Positions 24,910 to 35,383 of a stretch of DNA of 64,000 nt are shown here, piece after piece. Both the position numbers and the translations under genes were made by a program. The DNA comes from Nocardioides acrostichi (GTDB lineage: Bacteria > Actinomycetota > Actinomycetes > Propionibacteriales > Nocardioidaceae). Location: the NCBI RefSeq assembly GCF_015319165.1, contig NZ_JADIVZ010000002.1:434001-498000 (forward strand), in the 5' to 3' direction. Numbering within the stretch: the first letter of the stretch is position 1; the number at the start of each line of letters is the position of its first letter. The notes under the pieces are model-generated. The model had not been told where the DNA came from and ran no database searches. It worked only from the letters and a program-made list of their open reading frames with translations.

Positions 24910-25257
24910 ATGACCCTCGCTGCACACATCGCCTCTGTCCTGCTCGCCGCCGGCATGCTCGCCTCCGGCAGCCTCAAGCTCGCCCGCTCCGAGCGCATCG
25001 TCACCCTGATGAGCGCCGTCGGGGTGCAGGGCCCGGTCCTGACCGTGCTCGGCGGACTCCAGGTAGCCGCCGCCTTGGGGCTGGTCGCCGGCCTGTGGTT
25101 CGCGCCGCTCGCGATCGCCGCCGCGACGGGGCTGGTGGTGTACTTCCTCGGTGCGGTGGGCGCACACCTGCGGGCCCACGATCCGGACTGGCAGCCGGCT
25201 GGCGTCCTCGCCGGACTGTCGGCGGTGACCCTCACCCTGTTGCTCCTCGCCCTGTGA
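24910..25257 (+). CDS. DoxX-family small membrane protein
   Basis: 115 residues; AGAAGGA precedes the ATG. Four hydrophobic segments (about 3-22, 40-60, 62-82, 95-115) with the DoxX-like pattern ASGSLKLARSERIVTLMSAVG near the start. DoxX-like proteins associate with quinone or thiol redox systems, but this short form is uncharacterised. It probably belonged to one unit with the broken LLM gene and the HxlR regulator. Confidence 0.75.
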   Translation: MTLAAHIASVLLAAGMLASGSLKLARSERIVTLMSAVGVQGPVLTVLGGLQVAAALGLVAGLWFAPLAIAAATGLVVYFLGAVGAHLRAHDPDWQPAGVLAGLSAVTLTLLLLAL

Positions 25258-25511
25258 GCCCAGGGCCTTCCGCGGCGCCCACCTGCAACTATGCCGTCCA
25301 CGGTGCCTCGCCCCGTGACGGCTCGGAGACGCACCGCGCCCAGGTCGACTCCAGGCGAGTGGGGCCGCTGGTCGCGACGCCGGCGTGCGCCACTCGTGGC
25401 GAGGAGCGGACGCGGTCCGATGCGGTCTCGACCTCGTAGAAAGCCTGAGGGCCGCGCCCGGCTGGCGGCGGCTTTCGCCGATCTACCAGCCGAAACACGG
25501 CCCTCGTGGTG
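25258..25511. other. Non-coding chromosomal flank of the island
   Basis: No convincing gene or RNA. GAGGGCCG near 25448 and CGGCCCTC near 25498 could pair around a loop of about 40 nt. The interval leads to the left attachment repeat. Confidence 0.5.
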
Positions 25512-25554
25512 GTGGGCAAGGGCGGGGTCGAACCGCCGACCTTCCACCTTTCAG
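25512..25554 (-). repeat. Left attachment repeat (tRNA-Phe 3' copy)
   Basis: Matches 33421-33463 at a constant offset of 7909 bp with mismatches only at 25519 and 25548. It contains the T-arm and 3' acceptor strand of tRNA-Phe. Confidence 0.8.
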
Positions 25555-25581
25555 CGCGAATCGGTGGTCCGCCGTTTGCCC
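25513..25581 (-). pseudogene. tRNA-Phe-like remnant
   Basis: On the minus strand the ends can pair (GGGCAA with TTGCCC) and the T-arm GGCGG-TTCGACC-CCGCC is perfect, but the 5' strand of the anticodon stem is missing, leaving 69 nt, and the D-arm is degenerate. Not a functional tRNA; it is the left junction of the island. Confidence 0.65.
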
Positions 25582-25682
25582 AGGTCAGAGGCCGTTTCAG
25601 CAGGTCGAGGTCCGAATCCTGGTGAGGCGTAGACCACGACTGACTATGCCCGACCACGCCTTAGAGGTGGCCGCATTGTGGT

Positions 25683-26519
<837 letters not shown>

Positions 26520-26523
<4 letters not shown>

Positions 26524-27089
26524 GTCGGAAGAACGCAACGCTTCGCTTCTGTGAAGGTTTGGCGGTGACTGTACTCATCGGTTGCTGCTTCGCGTTGTCT
26601 GCCGCTTACGCAGCCAACATCGCCTGTTCTTCGGGAGGTGGCTCCTGTTCCGGCACGAACTCGGCAGACAACATCACCGGCAGCGGTGGCGATGACGTGA
26701 TCTTCGCCTATGACGGGAACGACTCGGTCGACGCGCGAGGAGGTAAGGATCTGGTTCGCGGAGGAGACTCGGGAGACACGGTTTTCGGAGGCCCAGGCTA
26801 CGACTACGTCGTCTATTCTAATAACGAAGTCGACGGCCTAGCAGGTGGAAACGGACTGGACGACATACACGGAGACGGTGGCACCGACGTTTTGTATGGG
26901 GGGCCGAACGACGACCGTCTTTCAGGCGATGGTGATGACGACCTCATCATCGCCAGTGATGACGACTTGAACGGGGATGACAAAGTATGGGGCGGGGCAG
27001 GTGACAATGACATATGTCATGTCATCTCTGGCTACGATCACGTCATGGGCGGCTGTGAGACTGTCGTAATAGATGGATATTACGTCTAA
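26520..27089 (+). CDS. Secreted RTX-like calcium-binding repeat protein
   Basis: 189 residues from a TTG overlapping the upstream stop (TTGA); GGGAG lies a few bases before. An N-terminal signal peptide (residues about 8-32, LAVTVLIGCCFALSAAYAAN) precedes a Gly/Asp-rich body of nonapeptide-like units (GSGGDDVIF, GNDSVDARGGKDLVRGG, GGPNDDRLSGDGDDDLI), the hemolysin-type Ca2+-binding beta-roll. No enzymatic or toxin domain is present. Cys near both ends may form disulfides. Probably a surface or extracellular protein; lower GC than the chromosome and location on the island indicate transfer. Confidence 0.75.
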
Positions 27090-27364
27090 ATCCTGTTCCA
27101 GGATCTCGACTAATCAAAATTTGAGCAGTCACTTCTCGTAAGCATGGCTATCGCGTGCGAACCAGTCTTTTAGACTGCATCATCGATGAGTCATGCGTCT
27201 CGATATAAGTCCGTGGGCTTGGGCAGGTTCCGGCGAATAGCCGTAAGAGTATTTTCCAAGGTGGCCGCAGATCCATTCTGAACTTTCTCGCCGATCTTCT
27301 GCGCGGTGGTCACATCTGAGGCCCCAGAACGGGGCTCCATGACCGGCCAAAAGGCCCGTATGTC
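27090..27364. other. AT-rich non-coding island segment
   Basis: 275 bp between the RTX-like gene and the IS end. No open frame with family resemblance, no RNA gene recognised. Confidence 0.5.
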
Positions 27365-28241
27365 GGCTCTTCAACGTTCGGCGTGACGCGATCCTGACGT
27401 AGGTGCTCGTGGCCCTGCGGCAGGCTGGGTGTTCTTCAGGCATCCGGCAGAGGGGACCACGAGCGTGTCCCAGCCTACGGCTGGCGCGGCCTCTTCGGCT
27501 GCGTCGGTGTTGTTCAACCTGCCCGACCACGAGGTCCTCGAGGCGACCCGCGACGACGACGGTGCACGCACCGTGGTGATCGCGGCGACGGCGAGCGAGG
27601 CGGCCTGCCCCGACTGCGGGGCGCTGTCCTCGCGGGTGCACCAACGCACCCGACAGCGGCTTGCCGACGTGAGCTTCGACGGGCACGTCGAGGTCGCCTG
27701 GATCAAGAAGCGCTGCAAGTGCACCGAAGCGTTGTGCGCCCGCAAGTCGTTCACCGAGCACACCGACCAGGTCCCGCCCCGCGCCAGGCTCACCACTGGA
27801 CTCAAGGACGCGATCCTCGACGCGGTCGCCAGCGAGGTCCGAGCCATCGACCGCGTCGCTAACCAGTTCGGGCTCTCCTGGCCGACCGTGCAACGCCTCG
27901 TCGATCAGGCAGCGGCAGCGCTGGCGGCGTGGCGCCGGACACGGCCGCGGCTGGTGCGACGGTTGGGGATCGATGAGCACCGGTTCAGGTCGGTGCGCTA
28001 GTTCAAGGACGACCGTGGCTCGTGGCGGCGGATCGAGCCCTGGATGACGACCTTCCTCGACCTCTCGACTGGTGAGGTGATCGACGTGGTCGAGGGTCGG
28101 GATGCAGGAGCCGTCGCGGCCTGGCTGGCCGCACAGCCGCGCTGGTGGCGGCGCCGGGTGGACGTGGTCGCGATCGACCCGTCGGCCTCGTTCCGCTCCG
28201 CCGTGCGGCGCTGGTTGCCCAACGGCAGATCCGGGGGCTAG
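27365..28241 (+). mobile_element. ISL3-family insertion sequence remnant
   Basis: Begins with GGCTCTTCAACGTTCGGCG, the GGCTCTTC end typical of ISL3-type elements, followed at the usual distance by the transposase start. The right half and right terminal repeat are missing; sequence after 28241 is not recognisable IS. Confidence 0.7.
27465..28241 (+). pseudogene. ISL3-family transposase, nonsense mutation and 3' truncation
   Basis: From a GTG at 27465: the N-terminal zinc-finger region (CPDCG ... CKC ... C), then the helix-turn-helix (AIDRVANQFGLSWPTVQRLVDQ) and the start of the catalytic domain (LGIDEHRF). An in-frame TAG at 27999-28001 stands where relatives have Trp; the same frame continues with FKDDRGSW ... 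PWMTTFLDLSTGEVIDVVEGRD to the stop at 28241, before the domain is complete (about 420 residues are usual). Not active. Confidence 0.8.
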
Positions 28242-28489
28242 TCCAGCGACCCGAAGGGCGGTATGACGCCGGTCCGAGGCAAGTCCGCAGCGAGCGCTGC
28301 AGTGGACTCCACTAGTATTGGTCGCCGCACTTCAGATGCTCAGTGCGAGATCTTCCCAAACACATCGACGCTGCGGTGTAGGACTTAAGGCCAACCTCCG
28401 ATACGACTCCGAGGTTGCCGACGGAAACGACTGGTAAGCCGTCCCGCCGACTGAGACCGTTTGGCGCGCACGCCTCCTGGCGTACTCGT

Positions 28490-31400
28490 CTATACCGGAA
28501 GGTCAGCTGTGTTAGTCGACTCAGTGGAGGTGAGAGTGATAGCAGTCTGCGCAGCGGCGGCCTGAGCCGCAGTGGCTTCTTGCACTTGGCTCTGAAGCCT
28601 GTCGAAGTGAAGAACGGACAGCAGTTCAATCAAGCGCATCGACTCATCGTCGTGCGGCACACCGGTGGTGGCGCGCAGGACCACCTCTGCGAGGTACGTG
28701 GTGGTGGTCCCGGCTTCTTCAGCCTTGACCTGCGCCTTCAATAGGGCGAGAGCCCCATCGGGAGAGTCTGGGTTGTGGTCTGCCCCCGGCCCGACTGCGA
28801 CTGGAGGGCGCTCGGGTGAGGGGGCTCCCATTGAGGTCACCGTGCCCGTGCCCGGGTCTGGCAGCCGGCGCATTCGGCGGCGCGCTGCTTCTTGTGACTG
28901 CTCGACAAGCTTGCTGGCGGCGTCGAGATGGCTTGACGTTCCACCGAAGGCACGTACGCCGGCGGCGATAGCCCAAGCGCGAACAGCATCTGGGGTGATC
29001 TGTAACGGTTCACGGGTCGAGGTAGAGGACAGCTGGAAACCCATGTCGAGCGAGATCACTGATGTGACTTGCGTGTCGTGGTCATCGGCTCTGTCCTCGG
29101 CGATGGCGATGGGGATGACCACTGTGTGCGGTCCGAGAACTTCACGAGCGGCGTCGTCGAGAGTTCCGAGTGCCTCGAGGGTCTGGTCGAGCAGTTCTCC
29201 TGGGGTGACGATCACCCAACTGTTGGGTTGTAGAGCCCATGACGCGGGATCGGGGTCAGCAACGAGCTGGTAGGTAGCCTCTGGGACGCGGGCCAAGACT
29301 TGCCGCAGTGTTTCAGCGCCCTGAACGCTGGCCTCTTCGCGCACTCGCTCCACGATCTCAGCGGCTGAACCGGACGGGTCATCGGCTCGCACATGTCGTG
29401 CTTGTGTCGGCTGAACATGGAGGGCCGCAGCCAGGTCCGCTGCACTGCGCATGTGTGTGCTCAGGGCTTCGGGTAACACGGATCCGACTTCAGGAACGAC
29501 GGGTTGAGCGGCGTCGCGTGCCTTGTCGAGAGCGTCAGCGGCGTCTCTTAACGACATCGCCATGGCGAGGGCGCGTCGCGTTGCTTCGTTGTCTTGGGGT
29601 GCGGCGTTGAAGACGGCCTCGAAGGCGGTTTGCAATGCGCGTGTGGTGGCGTCGGCCGCTCGGTCGCGTTGGTCATCGTGGGCATGGGCGGTGTCGCTGG
29701 CAGTCCCGGGTGGCAGTGGTGGCGGACTGATTGCGCTGACACGGTTCCGGATATCGACCAGCTGCTGCTGCCAAGCGGCCCGGCGCTTCGGGTGGTCCGC
29801 CGGCTTTAGCCGGAGCGGGATCTGCTGTGCAGCGGCGGTAAGGTCGGATGCTACGGCTGCTTGGGCGGTGATGACCTCGGTCCATGTCTGCGACGAGGTG
29901 ATGCGTCGAAGGCTGGCTTGGTAGCCAACGCTTTGGCGGACCGAGAACCGGTCCGGGAAGGCGGCCCGGGCCATGTTTTTGTATCCGGGTTCGAAGTCGC
30001 GCAGCCGGTATCGCGCACCGGAAGCGGTCACGGTGATGATCTGGAACTGTTCGATTTCAGGGCAGGCGTCCTTAATGCGCTCAAGGCAAGACACTGTCGA
30101 CCAGTTGAGGCCATCGTCGGACTTCGGCGGAAGGTCCCATGACAATCGCGGGACTTGATCGGTCTCAGAAGGAAGTAGCCGTGTGACGCTTGCGGTCAGC
30201 CGGCCGGGGCTCGAAAGGCTAGACCGGGCTGGGCTGTTCGGAAGACGATTCTCGCCGGTGCGATTTCCGGATGCGGTGCCGTCTTCGGTTTCGTCGTCTT
30301 GGTCCTCTTCAGGCGGGGTGGTGTGCAGCACCTCAGCGTCGAGAACGAAGGGGTCCGCAGCGCACACGGTCCGTACCCGCTGCGTCACGTCTCCGGCGAC
30401 CTCGGCGAGTTCTTCGGCCGAGACGTGTATGGAGCACACAGCCAGCAGCCGCGACCACACGAGTGCGGTGGTGTCGTCATGCGGCGCTGTCGACCTCGCC
30501 AACAGCGCACGGACCGATTCCTTTGAGACGTTGAGGGGTTCGCGGCCCGCTTCGAGCAGGCGCGTCGCGTCGACCAGGTCCGCATTTCGCAGCAACTCAT
30601 CTAGCGCATCTTGGGCGAGGCCGCGGCAGGCCGAAGTCAGTGTCGTGTCGAAGGCAACTCGTCGAGGGATCTTGTCAGCGATGGGTCGGATCATCGGCAA
30701 GAGCTCGTCGAAGACCCCTCCCTGGCCTGTATCGCCGAACCCCTGGTTCCGCATCGGATAGATGAACATGGCAAGGGTGGTGATCGGGAGGCTGTCCTTT
30801 TTCGCCTCTTCAAGTGCCGGGAGTGTGGCGGTCGCATAGAGGGCATTGTCGGCGCGTTCGGCGCCCTCTAGGAACGATGCGATCGTCGCCGTCGACGCTC
30901 CTCGGTTCAGAAGGGTCTGCGACAACGCCGTTACGACCTCATTCAGATCCTTCGGGAATTGTTCCGCGACGCGTCGCAGCATCCAGCCCGCGTGATCTGG
31001 GTCGATGACGGGAGCGAGTCGAGACAGCGTCGTGGCCGTCGTAGGTGGTGGGCTCTCATGAAGCAGCCCACTGATTACGGCCGACCGGAGTTCATGCAGG
31101 CCCCGCCAGGTGGAGCCGCTCTCGACGGCGATGTGCTCGTCTCGAAGAACAGAGAGCGCATCACCGACATCGGACTCGTCAGGATCCCACCCAGCTGCTG
31201 CTGGCTCATTCCGCTCCGTTCCTGGCGCGTCTCCGCGAGGCGCCTGCGGCCTGGGCGCATTGGCCAGCAACTGAGCACCCAGCCGGTCTGCGTCGAGTTG
31301 CAGACCAAGCAGATGGGCGGTCGTCACCAGTCGGGCCCCTTCGCGTTGCAGCCGCCTGGCAGGGTCTCGGAGTTGCTCAACCTGTGCCGCCAAAACCTCA

Positions 31401-32872
31401 CGCAGACGTCGCCCAGTCGTCAGTAGAGCGATGAACTCCATCATCAGCCCCTCAGACTTTCCGAGAGCCTCAAGCGGGTCCATCTGAAGAGCGACGCCCC
31501 GAGTGCTCAGCCGCTCCCCCAGATCCTTGGCCACGGGCGCGATCAGCACCGGTCGAACGATCCGGGTCGCACCCACCGTCAGGGCCGGTGTGAAGTCTTC
31601 GGCTCGAGCGGCACCCAACAGAAGCGTCCCCGGCACCTCTCGGACTAAGGCTGCCGCTTTCGACCACTCACCGACGTGCGGCCGGCCTAGGTCGTCGCAG
31701 ACGACCAACACGGGCGAGTGGTCACTTGGCCGCTGTAGACGTACATGTCGGGCAAGGTCTCGGGCGTCCTCCTCAGTCTGGACCCGAAGAACCCGCAGGA
31801 CACGTGCACCCGGGACTAGGTCGCGGGCCGCACGCCACAACAGCACGGACTTCCCGGCACCCGAAGGTCCCACCAAAATGACGGCACGTTCGGTTGCCAG
31901 TCCCTCACCGCACGCATCAAGCTCCACAGGACGGCGGACGTCCAGATTGGCTGCGATGTGGGCCGGCCGGCCGTCGACACCGAGGTAGAAGACCCGGGAC
32001 TCGATCTCTTCGGGAGCGATGAAGTCGACCGGAGCGCACACACCAGCCGTCAACGCCTGGTGCAGCCCCGCCGGGTCCACCGAGTCCTGGATCTCGACGA
32101 GAAGGGCGTCGATGTCACTGGTCCGCAGCAACCCAGCAGTAGTCGATGTCGCCCGACGCTGATCGCCCGACAGACGGCCTACTTCGTCGGTCAGGCGGGC
32201 CACAGTGAGCCCGCCCACCGTTGGATGTGCGGCAGCGGACTGGACCAGCAGCCTTTCGGTGTCTTGGCGCAGCCGGTAAGGCAGGTGTAATAGATGCGAC
32301 CGGGACAAGATGTCGTCGGCTTCGTCGTCGGAGTAGCCGCTTGAAATCAGGCCGTCCTTGATGCGGCTGACACCGGGCCGGGTCGCAGGTCCAAGCGTGT
32401 CCTTCCAGCCGGTGAACGTCAGCTCCGAACTCAGGGTGCCGTCGGTGATGAGGACGATCCTGGCGCCTCGAGCGCTCGCCTCGGCGTGCGCCAGCGCTTC
32501 AGCTACACCGGACGGGTGCATGACGCCATGGCCAGCATCGAGTTCTTTCATCTGCACGTAGGTGCGGGCGCCGTCACGAGAGGTGCAGTCCGCGTCCTCG
32601 TATCCCTCAGGTACGAGACTCACGAAGTCCAGTTCTCCAGCATGCGAGGCAACCAAAAGGTGCGCACACACGCTTGTCTGCCAGCGGACACCAGCAACGT
32701 TGCGTGCCCCTTGCCTGAGGTCGGCGAACAGTTCGTCTCTGGGCATCTTTCGCCGCCGCTCGAAAGTAGGCTCCTTCCTATCCGAGCCGCTCGAATTCAC
32801 CGCTGCCCCGCGTTGCGTCCTCGGCGACGAAGTACGCCGCGTGCTGCCCTGACGACCTCCCTTCGCGCCCAC
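28490..32872 (-). CDS. Large nuclease-NTPase, candidate Avs-like (antiphage STAND) defence protein
   Basis: 1460 residues. Residues about 55-155 look like a PD-(D/E)XK nuclease of the Cap4/DUF4297 kind: GVRWQTSVCAHLLV, an acidic YEDADC (91-96) and QMK at 107-109 as the D...QxK core. A P-loop NTPase follows: Walker A GPSGAGKS at 335-342 and Walker B LVVCDDLG at 389-396. The remaining 1000 residues are largely helical with no recognised domain, where Avs proteins carry their phage-protein sensor. The GTG at 32872 has GAGAGG 8 nt upstream; ATG at 32746 (residue 43) is an alternative start nearer the domain. Sole large gene of the island's right half. Family membership is inferred from architecture. 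Confidence 0.7.
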   Translation of the reverse strand: MGAKGGRQGSTRRTSSPRTQRGAAVNSSGSDRKEPTFERRRKMPRDELFADLRQGARNVAGVRWQTSVCAHLLVASHAGELDFVSLVPEGYEDADCTSRDGARTYVQMKELDAGHGVMHPSGVAEALAHAEASARGARIVLITDGTLSSELTFTGWKDTLGPATRPGVSRIKDGLISSGYSDDEADDILSRSHLLHLPYRLRQDTERLLVQSAAAHPTVGGLTVARLTDEVGRLSGDQRRATSTTAGLLRTSDIDALLVEIQDSVDPAGLHQALTAGVCAPVDFIAPEEIESRVFYLGVDGRPAHIAANLDVRRPVELDACGEGLATERAVILVGPSGAGKSVLLWRAARDLVPGARVLRVLRVQTEEDARDLARHVRLQRPSDHSPVLVVCDDLGRPHVGEWSKAAALVREVPGTLLLGAARAEDFTPALTVGATRIVRPVLIAPVAKDLGERLSTRGVALQMDPLEALGKSEGLMMEFIALLTTGRRLREVLAAQVEQLRDPARRLQREGARLVTTAHLLGLQLDADRLGAQLLANAPRPQAPRGDAPGTERNEPAAAGWDPDESDVGDALSVLRDEHIAVESGSTWRGLHELRSAVISGLLHESPPPTTATTLSRLAPVIDPDHAGWMLRRVAEQFPKDLNEVVTALSQTLLNRGASTATIASFLEGAERADNALYATATLPALEEAKKDSLPITTLAMFIYPMRNQGFGDTGQGGVFDELLPMIRPIADKIPRRVAFDTTLTSACRGLAQDALDELLRNADLVDATRLLEAGREPLNVSKESVRALLARSTAPHDDTTALVWSRLLAVCSIHVSAEELAEVAGDVTQRVRTVCAADPFVLDAEVLHTTPPEEDQDDETEDGTASGNRTGENRLPNSPARSSLSSPGRLTASVTRLLPSETDQVPRLSWDLPPKSDDGLNWSTVSCLERIKDACPEIEQFQIITVTASGARYRLRDFEPGYKNMARAAFPDRFSVRQSVGYQASLRRITSSQTWTEVITAQAAVASDLTAAAQQIPLRLKPADHPKRRAAWQQQLVDIRNRVSAISPPPLPPGTASDTAHAHDDQRDRAADATTRALQTAFEAVFNAAPQDNEATRRALAMAMSLRDAADALDKARDAAQPVVPEVGSVLPEALSTHMRSAADLAAALHVQPTQARHVRADDPSGSAAEIVERVREEASVQGAETLRQVLARVPEATYQLVADPDPASWALQPNSWVIVTPGELLDQTLEALGTLDDAAREVLGPHTVVIPIAIAEDRADDHDTQVTSVISLDMGFQLSSTSTREPLQITPDAVRAWAIAAGVRAFGGTSSHLDAASKLVEQSQEAARRRMRRLPDPGTGTVTSMGAPSPERPPVAVGPGADHNPDSPDGALALLKAQVKAEEAGTTTTYLAEVVLRATTGVPHDDESMRLIELLSVLHFDRLQSQVQEATAAQAAAAQTAITLTSTESTNTADLPV

Positions 32873-33364
32873 GACCTCATCCTCTCCCGGACTTAGCAGG
32901 TCGCGAAACGTCCTCTTGAGCGGTGCCCCGGAATTTCATCACACGCGCCATCTCGGACGAAGAACGCCGCACAGACCGTCTCTCCGAACGACAGCCCCAA
33001 CCCAAGCGTTCGCACGTCGTACCCACCGAAGTGCGTGCGTCATTGCGGGCGGAAGGACGCGGGGCGCTGAGGCACGGTTGCCGGTTGCGATGACTTCCCA
33101 GATGTGCCACGCGTTGCGGTGTGGGTCGATGGGCTGGGGCTGCGATCTGGGAGCCGCGACCAGTTGGCCGGGCTGGCGTGCGGATGCCTGGCAGGAACAT
33201 GCGGGCCTCGAGCGGTGTGGAGACCTCGCGATCGGAGTCGCCGGTTCCTGCACAGGCCGCCTGTATGTGGCTGACCGGGTGCCAATCGACCTCGGCCGCG
33301 GCTCGCACACAGATCCCGCGCGCACGCAACTGCAACTGGAACTGCAACTGGCCCGGAATGACGA
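32873..33364. other. Non-coding right end of the island
   Basis: About 490 bp without a credible gene. It should hold the promoter of the large minus-strand gene. At 33326-33351 a short hexamer-type repeat (GCAACT/GGAACT units) lies just before the tRNA terminator. No integrase remnant seen. Confidence 0.5.
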
Positions 33365-33394
33365 CAGCCCCCGCCAGCGCCGGCGGGGGCTGTT
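33365..33394 (-). terminator. Terminator downstream of tRNA-Phe
   Basis: Stem ACAGCCCCCGCC (33365-33376) pairs perfectly with 33383-33394 around a 6-nt loop; it lies 27 bp past the tRNA 3' end. Confidence 0.75.
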
Positions 33395-33420
33395 CTCGCA
33401 GGTCAGCGACCTGCTGTGTG

Positions 33421-33463
33421 GTGGGCAGGGGCGGGGTCGAACCGCCGACCTTCCACTTTTCAG
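33421..33463 (-). repeat. Right attachment repeat, within tRNA-Phe
   Basis: The tRNA-Phe-internal partner of 25512-25554 (43 bp, two mismatches). It runs from the 3' end of the tRNA through the anticodon loop, the usual core for tyrosine-integrase insertion. Confidence 0.8.
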
Positions 33464-33495
33464 GCGGACGCTCGTACCAACTGAGCTACCTGCCC
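33422..33495 (-). tRNA. tRNA-Phe (GAA)
   Basis: 74 nt that fold fully: acceptor GGGCAGG/CCTGCCC, D-arm GCTC/GAGC, anticodon stem TCCGC/GTGGA with loop CTGAAAA (anticodon GAA), T-arm GGCGG-TTCGACC-CCGCC, discriminator A. CCA is not encoded. It is the insertion site of the island on its 3' side. Confidence 0.95.
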
Positions 33496-33619
33496 ATCCG
33501 ACCGCCGTAACCGGCCGCCGAACGCGAGCGAGCATACATGCAGGTGAGTGGGGTCTCCGATTCGGGCGGGCACGACCGGTCGGGCGACCCGAACGCGATC
33601 GTGCTCGTGCCCGATGCTC

Positions 33620-35383
33620 TCAACGAGCAGACTGCCATGCGCGCCAGAGCCGCGCGTAGGGGCCGTCGCCGGCTGCCAGCACGTCGGGTGGCCCCTCCTC
33701 CACGACTCTGCCGCGTTCGAGGACGACGACACGATCCGCCGCCGCCGCGGTACTGAGGCGATGCGCCACGAGCAGCGCGGTCCGTCCGGCGAGCACCCGC
33801 GCCATGGAGGCCTCCAGCTGGCGAGCACCGGTGCTACCGGCCTCTGCCGTCGCCTCGTCGAGGATCGCGAGATCCGGGTCGCGCAGCACCAACCGGGTCA
33901 GTGCCAGCTGCTGGGCCTGCAAGGGAGTCAGGGCACGTCCGCCGGCGCCCACTCGCGTCGCCAAGCCGTCGGGAAGCACGGCGACCCAGTCGAGCGCCCC
34001 TACGGCGCTCAGCGCGGCCAACAGATCGTCGTCGCTGGCCTCGGGCCGGGCCAGCCGCAGATCCTGTGCCAGCGTCCCAGCGAAGACATGGACTTCTTGT
34101 GTCACCAGCGTGACCCGGGCCGACAACTGCTCGCGGGAGAGGGCGTCGACGGCCGTGCCGCCGAGCTCGATGCGACCCGCCCGCGGCGTGTGGATGCCGG
34201 CCACGAGAGCGGCCAGCGTCGTCTTGCCTGCCCCGCTCGTCCCGACGAGCGCGACGTGCTCGCCCGGCTCGACGACCAGATCGACCTGGTGGAGGACGTC
34301 GGGGTCGTCGTACCCGAAGCCAACGCCCGCCAGCACGAGACGGGAGTCCCGCGGAGTCGGCCCGTCCGCTCTACGGTCCAGTGGCAGTTGCACGATGCCG
34401 GTCAGGCGGCGCAGGGAAGCCGTCGCGCTCTGGATCTCGTCGAGCAGGTGGACGAGAGCGCCGATCGGGTCGTAGAGCCGGATGAAGTAGAGGGCCGCCG
34501 CCGTGGCGGCGCCGAGGGAGACCGAGCCGTCACCCACCAGTGCGGCGCCGACCAGCAGCACGGTCGCGGTGCCGGTCAGTTCGCCGGCGTGGATGCGTGA
34601 GAAGAACCAGGCCGTGGTGTCGGCGGCGCGGATGCTGCGGAGCCGGGCCGCCTCCGAGGCTGCCTCGACCCGCCGCAGATGACGCGGACCCAGCACGAGC
34701 GCCTGGATCGTCCGAGCTCCGCCCAGGGCCTCCAGGAGCTGCTGAGAGCGATCGCCCTCGGCGCGGCGCTCGTCGACGTAGAGCGGAGGTGCGATCACCG
34801 TGTAGCCGTGCGCGGCCCAGGCGTAGAACGGGAGCGAGACCAGACCCGCCAGGGCGAAGCGCCAGTCGAGCGCGGCCAGGCCGACCAGGGTCAGTGCCAC
34901 CGTGAAGATGGACCACAGCAGTTCCGGTACGCCCTCGCGCAGCGCCTGACTGACCCGGTCGACGTCGTTGCTCACCCGCGAGACGAGATCACCGGTGCCG
35001 CCTCGTTCGACGCTCGCGCGCGGGATGGCCAGGGCATGCCCGAGAACAGCCTCGCGCAGGGCCGCGAGCGCCCCCTCGCCCACGCGTACCACGAGGTACC
35101 AGCCCGCACTGGCCGTGAGCCCCTGGATCATGGTCGCGACGGTGATGACGAGCAGCGCGCCAGCAAGATCGTGACGCGTGCCCTGGCCGTCGGCGACATC
35201 GACGACGCGGCCGATCGCGGGGGGTATGACCAGGCCCACGGCCACGGTCACGACCAGGACCACGATGGCCAGCAACGCCCCCGGCCAGTCGGGCCGGAGA
35301 ACGCTCCAGAGGTGGCGTCGGGCCTCGCGGGCGGAGGCGACGGGCAACGTCGGATCCCCTGCCGGGCGTTGCCGTCCGCTCAT
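33620..35383 (-). CDS. ABC transporter half-subunit with intact Walker A and degenerate signature (IrtB-like)
   Basis: 587 residues: a six-helix exporter-type membrane domain (to about residue 330) and a nucleotide-binding domain. Walker A GTSGAGKTT and Walker B LAILDEAT are intact, but the signature that should read LSGGQ is LTPLQ (RALTPLQAQQLALTRL). It therefore complements its partner gene, which has the opposite defect. Start ATG overlaps the partner's stop (ATGA). Position beside the siderophore-interacting protein and iron boxes suggests siderophore transport, as for mycobacterial IrtAB, which are exporter-fold importers. Confidence 0.85.
   Translation of the reverse strand: MSGRQRPAGDPTLPVASAREARRHLWSVLRPDWPGALLAIVVLVVTVAVGLVIPPAIGRVVDVADGQGTRHDLAGALLVITVATMIQGLTASAGWYLVVRVGEGALAALREAVLGHALAIPRASVERGGTGDLVSRVSNDVDRVSQALREGVPELLWSIFTVALTLVGLAALDWRFALAGLVSLPFYAWAAHGYTVIAPPLYVDERRAEGDRSQQLLEALGGARTIQALVLGPRHLRRVEAASEAARLRSIRAADTTAWFFSRIHAGELTGTATVLLVGAALVGDGSVSLGAATAAALYFIRLYDPIGALVHLLDEIQSATASLRRLTGIVQLPLDRRADGPTPRDSRLVLAGVGFGYDDPDVLHQVDLVVEPGEHVALVGTSGAGKTTLAALVAGIHTPRAGRIELGGTAVDALSREQLSARVTLVTQEVHVFAGTLAQDLRLARPEASDDDLLAALSAVGALDWVAVLPDGLATRVGAGGRALTPLQAQQLALTRLVLRDPDLAILDEATAEAGSTGARQLEASMARVLAGRTALLVAHRLSTAAAADRVVVLERGRVVEEGPPDVLAAGDGPYARLWRAWQSAR

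Noticed and set aside
25513..25581. A second functional tRNA-Phe
   Set aside because: The 5' anticodon stem strand is missing and the D-arm does not fold; it is an attachment-site copy.
32916..33659. Open frames running across the tRNA-Phe region
   Set aside because: They read through the tRNA and terminator, have no RBS and no family resemblance.
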